Source of the DNA: Nitrospirota bacterium
Lineage (GTDB): Bacteria > NPL-UPA2 > JAGMAN01
Reading direction: 5' to 3'
Length of the DNA stretch: 17,469 nt
Assembly: GCA_030605915.1 (NCBI GenBank)
Contig: JAUWHM010000156.1
Location: forward strand, 1 to 17,469
Shown: in pieces, positions 13,747 through 17,469 of the stretch
How the letters are laid out: every line of letters begins with the position of its first letter
Numbering within the stretch: position 1 is the stretch's first letter
Position numbers and translations under genes: made by a program
Notes under the pieces: generated by a model
Told to the model about the DNA's origin: nothing
Seen by the model: only the letters and a program-made list of their open reading frames with translations
The model's database searches: none

Positions 13747-15357
13747 CTACAATTGACCGGCACCCTGGATGGGAGAGACCACAATAAAATCTTCTTTTAT
13801 TCCGCGTGACATATAGTATTTGGCCCGCAGTGTCTCCACCAGACGATTAAAATTTTCATCCTTAACCAAGACCATAATACTACCACCCAGACCGGCACCT
13901 GATATCTGAGCACCTTCAGCTCCGGATTTTAAGGCCAGGTCAACCATGGCATCAATCCCAGGCAGGCTGCAATCATATCCTCCCGGATGTAGATACAACT
14001 CCTGTTTTGTATCAATAGTTCTTTTTTTAGTTTCCATTTCTGGCGACTGAAAAAGGACCCGGTCACCATCATGAGAAATATTCATTAATTGCCCAAAAAG
14101 GTTTATTCTGGATGCATTTATAACATTTTCCACCATTCTACTGCGCTGCGATTCAGCAATACCATAAGCCAGGACTGAACGGAGCTGATACCCCCCTTCA
14201 GGTTCAAGATGGGTGGCAAACTGCTCCCTCAATAGGTTCTCGTACTGCGGAAGCTCCGCCAGTAGCCCCTGACGGTCTATACGCTCGGGTAGAGAATGTA
14301 ATAATTCATATATCTGAGATTGACCGAGGCACTCAACCACATCAGCTAAATAAAACTTCTTTTCTTCTGCTGATAAATAATCCCTCTCAGCAATTATTTT
14401 TCCATATATACTCCCATGATGTTTCTTCATATATTCTCTTATGTAGATTTCACCTATTTCATATGTAGCTGTCTTTTCGTTAAATTTCTGCCGGGCTGCC
14501 CCGCTCTTATCTGCCACTGCGCCTGAATTAAATATTACTATCTGATAACCTTCAGGGAAAGGCAAGTAGGACTTAATCATAAGCCGGGGGAGAGTTTTCA
14601 TGTGGGTAATCATTCCTGAACGACTAAATTTTATGGCGGCGTGGTCACCTGACCCGCCCCTGGTTCCCACAAACCACTCGGCAATACCACAATAGTTAAC
14701 AAATTCATTATCAGTTATAGAAGTATGATTAATATCAATCATTACCTCCATCATGGCCACAACAATAGCTGAAGAAGAACTTAAACCCATCCGGGCAGGA
14801 ATGTTGCTATCCAGTACACCCTCAAATCCTGATAGTTTTCTCTTCGGGTATATTACCTGAAGATAAACAGGGATTGCCTTTAATTTATTAACCCAATCCT
14901 CATCAACCCCAATTTGTTTACGCTTATTAGTTTGTTCCTGTGTCCAGGCGAGCCAACTCTTGACTGTGTCTATCTTATTTGATGGTGATTCTTTGGTAAT
15001 ATTAAACTTCCTCTCACCATAGTAGCTGTCCAGATTATGGACATGAATCAAGTCGTCACTGCGGCTAGCATAACAGAGAACCGTCTCCTTGTCTATGGCT
15101 ATTGGATTAACAAGCCCTCCCCGGTGATCAATATGCATGCCCAGGGTATTTAATCTCCCAGGCGCCCTGACAAAACTTACTTCTTTATCTTCATCAAAAT
15201 AAAGCCTGAATTTCGTGGCTACCTTCAAAAAGGTATTTACTCGTTCATCAATCAGTGTTCTATCCTGACCATAGATAGATTCAAGTCGGGAGATTAAACG
15301 GCTATCTTTTTTCTTAATTAACTCAATCCATTCATTTATATTCTTTCTGCCAATCAT
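13747..15357 (-). CDS. GHMP-family kinase, galactokinase-like
   Basis: The 536-residue protein is longer than ordinary galactokinase (about 390). It has the three GHMP motifs: motif 1 APGRLNTLGMHIDHRGG (65-81), the ATP-binding ARMGLSSSSAIV (188-199), and C-terminal ISGAGLGGSIMVLV (485-498). D238 in GGSGDHAAIKF is the probable catalytic aspartate. In the galactokinase signature the residues GEHxDY bind sugar; here they are GMHIDH, so the Glu and Tyr are changed and the sugar is likely not galactose. It should phosphorylate a sugar or sugar-like alcohol in the cytoplasm. It is first in the leftward block. The start ATG has only a weak ribosome site (AAAGAG); a strong GAGGGAGG lies 18 bases away. 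Codon use looks more A/T-rich than in the next genes. Confidence 0.85.
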   Translation of the reverse strand: MIGRKNINEWIELIKKKDSRLISRLESIYGQDRTLIDERVNTFLKVATKFRLYFDEDKEVSFVRAPGRLNTLGMHIDHRGGLVNPIAIDKETVLCYASRSDDLIHVHNLDSYYGERKFNITKESPSNKIDTVKSWLAWTQEQTNKRKQIGVDEDWVNKLKAIPVYLQVIYPKRKLSGFEGVLDSNIPARMGLSSSSAIVVAMMEVMIDINHTSITDNEFVNYCGIAEWFVGTRGGSGDHAAIKFSRSGMITHMKTLPRLMIKSYLPFPEGYQIVIFNSGAVADKSGAARQKFNEKTATYEIGEIYIREYMKKHHGSIYGKIIAERDYLSAEEKKFYLADVVECLGQSQIYELLHSLPERIDRQGLLAELPQYENLLREQFATHLEPEGGYQLRSVLAYGIAESQRSRMVENVINASRINLFGQLMNISHDGDRVLFQSPEMETKKRTIDTKQELYLHPGGYDCSLPGIDAMVDLALKSGAEGAQISGAGLGGSIMVLVKDENFNRLVETLRAKYYMSRGIKEDFIVVSPIQGAGQL

Positions 15358-15514
15358 TTCTATTTCTCTTTGGTTCCTCCCTCTGGAGTCATAAGTGCCG
15401 AAGGTACTCCCCCCTTGGAGAGTTACCCGACCTTTTACTTTTTCTAAGGCTTCTTTCCATTACTGTCCGATTATAACTTAAGTTCTAACAATGGGTTATG
15501 AATTTCAGAGCTTT

Positions 15515-15554
15515 CGATATCGCGCAAACTTTCGCGATAAGTTAATTGCGCAAA
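15515..15554. promoter_or_regulatory. Cluster of overlapping palindromes, operator-like
   Basis: TATCGCG (15518-15524) and CGCGATA (15533-15539) form a perfect 7-bp inverted repeat with an eight-base spacer. CGATATCG (15515-15522) and TTGCGCAA (15547-15554) are each self-complementary, and GCGCAAA occurs twice (15522-15528 and 15548-15554). The cluster lies about 160-200 bp upstream of the kinase start and about 220 bp before the tRNA, where a repressor or activator of the sugar block could bind. No regulator gene is in the window. Confidence 0.4.
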
Positions 15555-15736
15555 AGCCATGCATAAAAATTGGTCTAGGTGTAAGTTGTTCCAGGTTTAC
15601 CCCCTACAATATAAACTTTACCACAACCCACAGGATTTTTCTACCCTAAAATTCCCCCCCCTGATTTGCAGTCTGAGATGAAATTTCCGGCTTTATAAAA
15701 AAAATTCATTTTGCAGAGCTGCCAAGCGGTTTTTTA

Positions 15737-15765
15737 TTGCTAAGGAAATACACTTGTGGTAAAAT
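15737..15765 (+). promoter_or_regulatory. Predicted sigma70-type promoter of tRNA-Glu and purB
   Basis: TTGCTA at 15737-15742 (4 of 6 matches to the -35 consensus), a 17-bp spacer, then TAAAAT at 15760-15765 (5 of 6), preceded by TGG, which gives an extended -10. The predicted start near 15772 leaves a five-base leader before the mature tRNA. Confidence 0.65.
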
Positions 15766-15776
15766 CCTTATGGCAA

Positions 15777-15852
15777 GGCCCCATCGTCTAGTGGCCTAGG
15801 ACGGGTGGTTCTCAGCCATCAAACCGGGGTTCGATTCCCCGTGGGGCCACCA
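15777..15852 (+). tRNA. trnE: tRNA-Glu (anticodon CUC), CCA encoded
   Basis: The cloverleaf can be drawn by hand. The acceptor stem is GGCCCCA (15777-15783) with TGGGGCC (15842-15848), followed by A and an encoded CCA. The anticodon stem GGTGG/CCATC (one G-U pair) holds the loop TTCTCAG with anticodon CTC at 15811-15813, reading GAG for glutamate. The T arm CGGGG/CCCCG encloses TTCGATT. The gene ends 25 bases before the purB start, with no terminator between. Confidence 0.97.
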
Positions 15853-15877
15853 GAAAAAATCTTTGGAGGAATTTAAA

Positions 15878-17170
15878 ATGATAGAAAGATATACCCTTCC
15901 CAGGATGGGCAGAATCTGGAGTGAGGATAATAAATTTAAGATGATGCTTCAGATTGAAATCTTAGTGTGCGAAGCCCTGGCCAAGTTAGGTGAGATTCCC
16001 AAGGAAGCTTTGGCTAAGATAAAGAAGAGGGCTGGTTTCGACTTAGATAGGATCAAAGAGATTGAGGCACAGACAAGGCACGATGTCATTGCTTTCCTGG
16101 AGGCGGTGGGCGAACGGGTGGGGGGTGAGTCAAGGTATATTCACTTAGGGCTCACTTCCTATGATATCGTTGATACCTCTCTATCTTTGAGGATGCAGGA
16201 AGCCGGAGACCTTATCCTGCGGGATTTAAAGAGACTTTCTCGGGTCCTCAAAAGGAGGGCAAAGGAGCACAAAGAGACGATAATGATTGGCCGCTCCCAC
16301 GGGATACATGCTGAACCAATTACCCTGGGTCTTAAATTTGCTCTCTGGTGGAAAGAGACAGAGCGAAATCGGGAGAGGATGGCTCAGGCTCGAGAGATGA
16401 TAAGCTACGGTAAGATTTCAGGAGCAGTTGGCACCTATGCTCACCTTGACCCCAGGGTGGAAGAATATGTCTGCAAGAAATTAGGGCTCATCCCTGCTCT
16501 TGTCTCCACCCAGATACTCCAGCGGGATCGGCATGCCCAGTACCTCTGCGCCTTAGCCCTCCTTGCCAGTTCCTTAGAGAAGTTTGCCCTGGAGATACGG
16601 AACCTGCAGAGAACAGATATCTTAGAGGTTGAGGAATACTTCTCCAGGGGTCAAAAGGGTTCCTCAGCTATGCCTCATAAAAGAAATCCCATTGTCTCAG
16701 AGAGAGTCTCGGGTCTGGCCCGGGTAGTTCGAGGGAATGCCCAGGCTGCCCTGGAGAACATTGCCCTCTGGCATGAGAGGGACCTGACCCACTCTTCGGT
16801 GGAGAGGGTGATAATTCCCGATAGCTGTATTTTAATTGATTATATGCTTAACAAATTCATTGAAGTGATGGATAACTTAGTCATCTATCCAGAGAACATG
16901 AAAAAGAATTTAGAGAAAACCAAAGGGCTTATCTTCTCAGAAACGGTTTTATTGGAGTTAGCTAAGAAAGGATTAAGCCGAAAAGAGGCTTATAGAATAG
17001 TGCAGCGAAATGCTATGAAGGCATGGGAGAGAGGAACTTCGTTCAAGGAGCTGCTTCTTCAGGATAAAGAGGTCAGGAAACATCTCCCCAAGAGAAGCAT
17101 CGAAAACTGCTTTGACTTAAAGCATAATTTAAGGAATGTAGGCAGAATATTCAAGAGGCTGGGAATATGA
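15878..17170 (+). CDS. purB: Adenylosuccinate lyase
   Basis: The 430-residue protein is a member of the fumarate lyase/aspartase superfamily of typical length. Early TLPRMGRIW is characteristic of PurB. Active-site regions are [11 protein letters not shown] (about 65-75), [11 protein letters not shown], the [10 protein letters not shown] helix (138-147, histidines) and the superfamily signature [11 protein letters not shown] (261-271). It cleaves succinyl-AICAR and adenylosuccinate, releasing fumarate, in de novo purine synthesis and AMP formation. I start at the ATG at 15878 because GGAGGA (15865-15870) is seven bases upstream; the TTG at 15863 overlaps that site. It is probably co-transcribed with the tRNA upstream, and its stop overlaps the purM start (ATGA). 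Confidence 0.97.
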   Translation: MIERYTLPRMGRIWSEDNKFKMMLQIEILVCEALAKLGEIPKEALAKIKKRAGFDLDRIKEIEAQTRHDVIAFLEAVGERVGGESRYIHLGLTSYDIVDTSLSLRMQEAGDLILRDLKRLSRVLKRRAKEHKETIMIGRSHGIHAEPITLGLKFALWWKETERNRERMAQAREMISYGKISGAVGTYAHLDPRVEEYVCKKLGLIPALVSTQILQRDRHAQYLCALALLASSLEKFALEIRNLQRTDILEVEEYFSRGQKGSSAMPHKRNPIVSERVSGLARVVRGNAQAALENIALWHERDLTHSSVERVIIPDSCILIDYMLNKFIEVMDNLVIYPENMKKNLEKTKGLIFSETVLLELAKKGLSRKEAYRIVQRNAMKAWERGTSFKELLLQDKEVRKHLPKRSIENCFDLKHNLRNVGRIFKRLGI

Positions 17171-17469
17171 AATACAAAGAGGCCGGGGTAGATATAGAAG
17201 CAGGAGATAGGTTGGTAGATAGTATAAAGTCGCTGGTGAAAGCAACATTTCGGCCCGAGGTTATCAGCGGGATTGGCGGATTCGGAGGACTATTTCATCT
17301 GGGTACCAAGAAATATAAAGACCCGGTGCTGGTGGCTGGAACGGATGGTGTGGGAACGAATTTAAAGGTGGCCACGCTCTGCAATACGTTCGATACGGTA
17401 GGAGTGGTTTTAGTAGCCATGTGCGTTAACGACATGCTTCCCCAGGGGGCAGAACCCCTTTTCTTTCTG
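17167..17469 (+). CDS. purM: Phosphoribosylformylglycinamidine cyclo-ligase (AIR synthetase), 3'-truncated by the window
   Basis: The first 101 residues are present and the frame is open to the window edge. Recognisable PurM features are [19 protein letters not shown] (about 3-21), the glycine-rich [11 protein letters not shown] (33-43), [12 protein letters not shown] (58-69) and [19 protein letters not shown] (83-101), part of the ATP-dependent AIRS fold. The enzyme makes 5-aminoimidazole ribotide from FGAM in purine synthesis. The ATG overlaps the purB stop, so the two genes are translationally coupled. The rest of the protein lies beyond position 17469. Confidence 0.95.
   Translation, partial: MKYKEAGVDIEAGDRLVDSIKSLVKATFRPEVISGIGGFGGLFHLGTKKYKDPVLVAGTDGVGTNLKVATLCNTFDTVGVVLVAMCVNDMLPQGAEPLFFL

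Larger units (their letters stand above)
15358..15776. other. Divergent intergenic region between the sugar block and tRNA-Glu
   Basis: No coding region is visible in these 419 bp. The left end is the leader of the kinase gene (- strand), with an exact TATAAT on the - strand at 15470-15475 but no good -35 partner. A cluster of palindromes lies at 15515-15554. TTTACCACAA (15617-15626) is mirrored by TTGTGGTAAA (15754-15763), which forms part of the tRNA promoter. The stretch at 15640-15735 is A/T-rich with homopolymer runs and no clear structure. Confidence 0.7.

Noticed and set aside
13073..13756. 227-codon open frame antisense to the HAD gene
   Set aside because: The HAD gene shows all four motifs and a strong ribosome site; the antisense frame has Ser/Leu-rich shadow composition and no family resemblance.
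15380..15430. Riboswitch in the kinase leader
   Set aside because: An imperfect GGTA..TACC hairpin is visible, but no known aptamer consensus could be recognised.
15470..15475. Exact TATAAT on the - strand as promoter of the kinase block
   Set aside because: No TTGACA-like -35 occurs at 16-18 bp spacing and the hexamer alone is common in A/T-rich DNA. Kept only as a remark in the spacer entry.
15777..15852. tRNA-Glu as integration site of a genomic island holding the sugar block
   Set aside because: The block lies on the 5' side of the tRNA, no second copy of the tRNA 3' end was found in the window, and there is no integrase.

Overview
The window reads as chromosomal DNA of an uncultured, probably anaerobic bacterium with moderate G+C. 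The genes recognised are a minimal TatA/TatC export system, a membrane polyferredoxin, an AmmeMemoRadiSam-type radical SAM enzyme, a member of the nickel-dependent lactate racemase (LarA) family and purine synthesis genes. The mix suits a deep-branching or candidate phylum with an anaerobic iron-sulfur lifestyle, but nothing here fixes the taxon. No phage, transposase, CRISPR array or rRNA was seen.

Left block, + strand, 11-6001: HD-GYP domain protein, divergent polysaccharide deacetylase, 3D-domain protein, tatA, tatC, an integral-membrane polyferredoxin, a radical SAM enzyme, and a small two-helix membrane protein. Most are separated by less than 40 bp or overlap. One near-consensus promoter sits inside the block, at 4601-4629, just before the radical SAM gene. 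Three of the proteins carry twin-arginine motifs (SRRAFL, SRRGFL, TRRDFL) and flank the Tat translocase genes, so the block looks like a Tat export locus together with its cargo. A 371-bp gap rich in palindromes follows, then a small Trm112-like zinc-ribbon gene of about 53 codons.

Middle block, - strand, 15357 down to 6602: GHMP (galactokinase-like) kinase, HAD phosphatase, 4-phosphoerythronate dehydrogenase (PdxB family), LarA-family racemase/epimerase, 6-phosphogluconate dehydrogenase, xylose-isomerase-like TIM barrel, and a Gfo/Idh/MocA oxidoreductase. This looks like a sugar or sugar-acid conversion pathway of unassigned substrate. It may involve a nickel-pincer-dependent C2 epimerisation of an aldonic acid. 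No transporter or regulator is present in the window.

Right block, + strand, 15777-17469: tRNA-Glu(CUC) with its own sigma70-type promoter, then purB and a 3'-truncated purM with an ATGA overlap. The tRNA and the purine genes probably share the promoter.

Several palindromic repeats mark the gene boundaries. The clearest is a pair of short hairpins, 6045-6065 and 11514-11538, whose stems differ only by a compensated base pair. There is also a pair of G/C-rich repeats, at 6160-6196 and 8591-8671.
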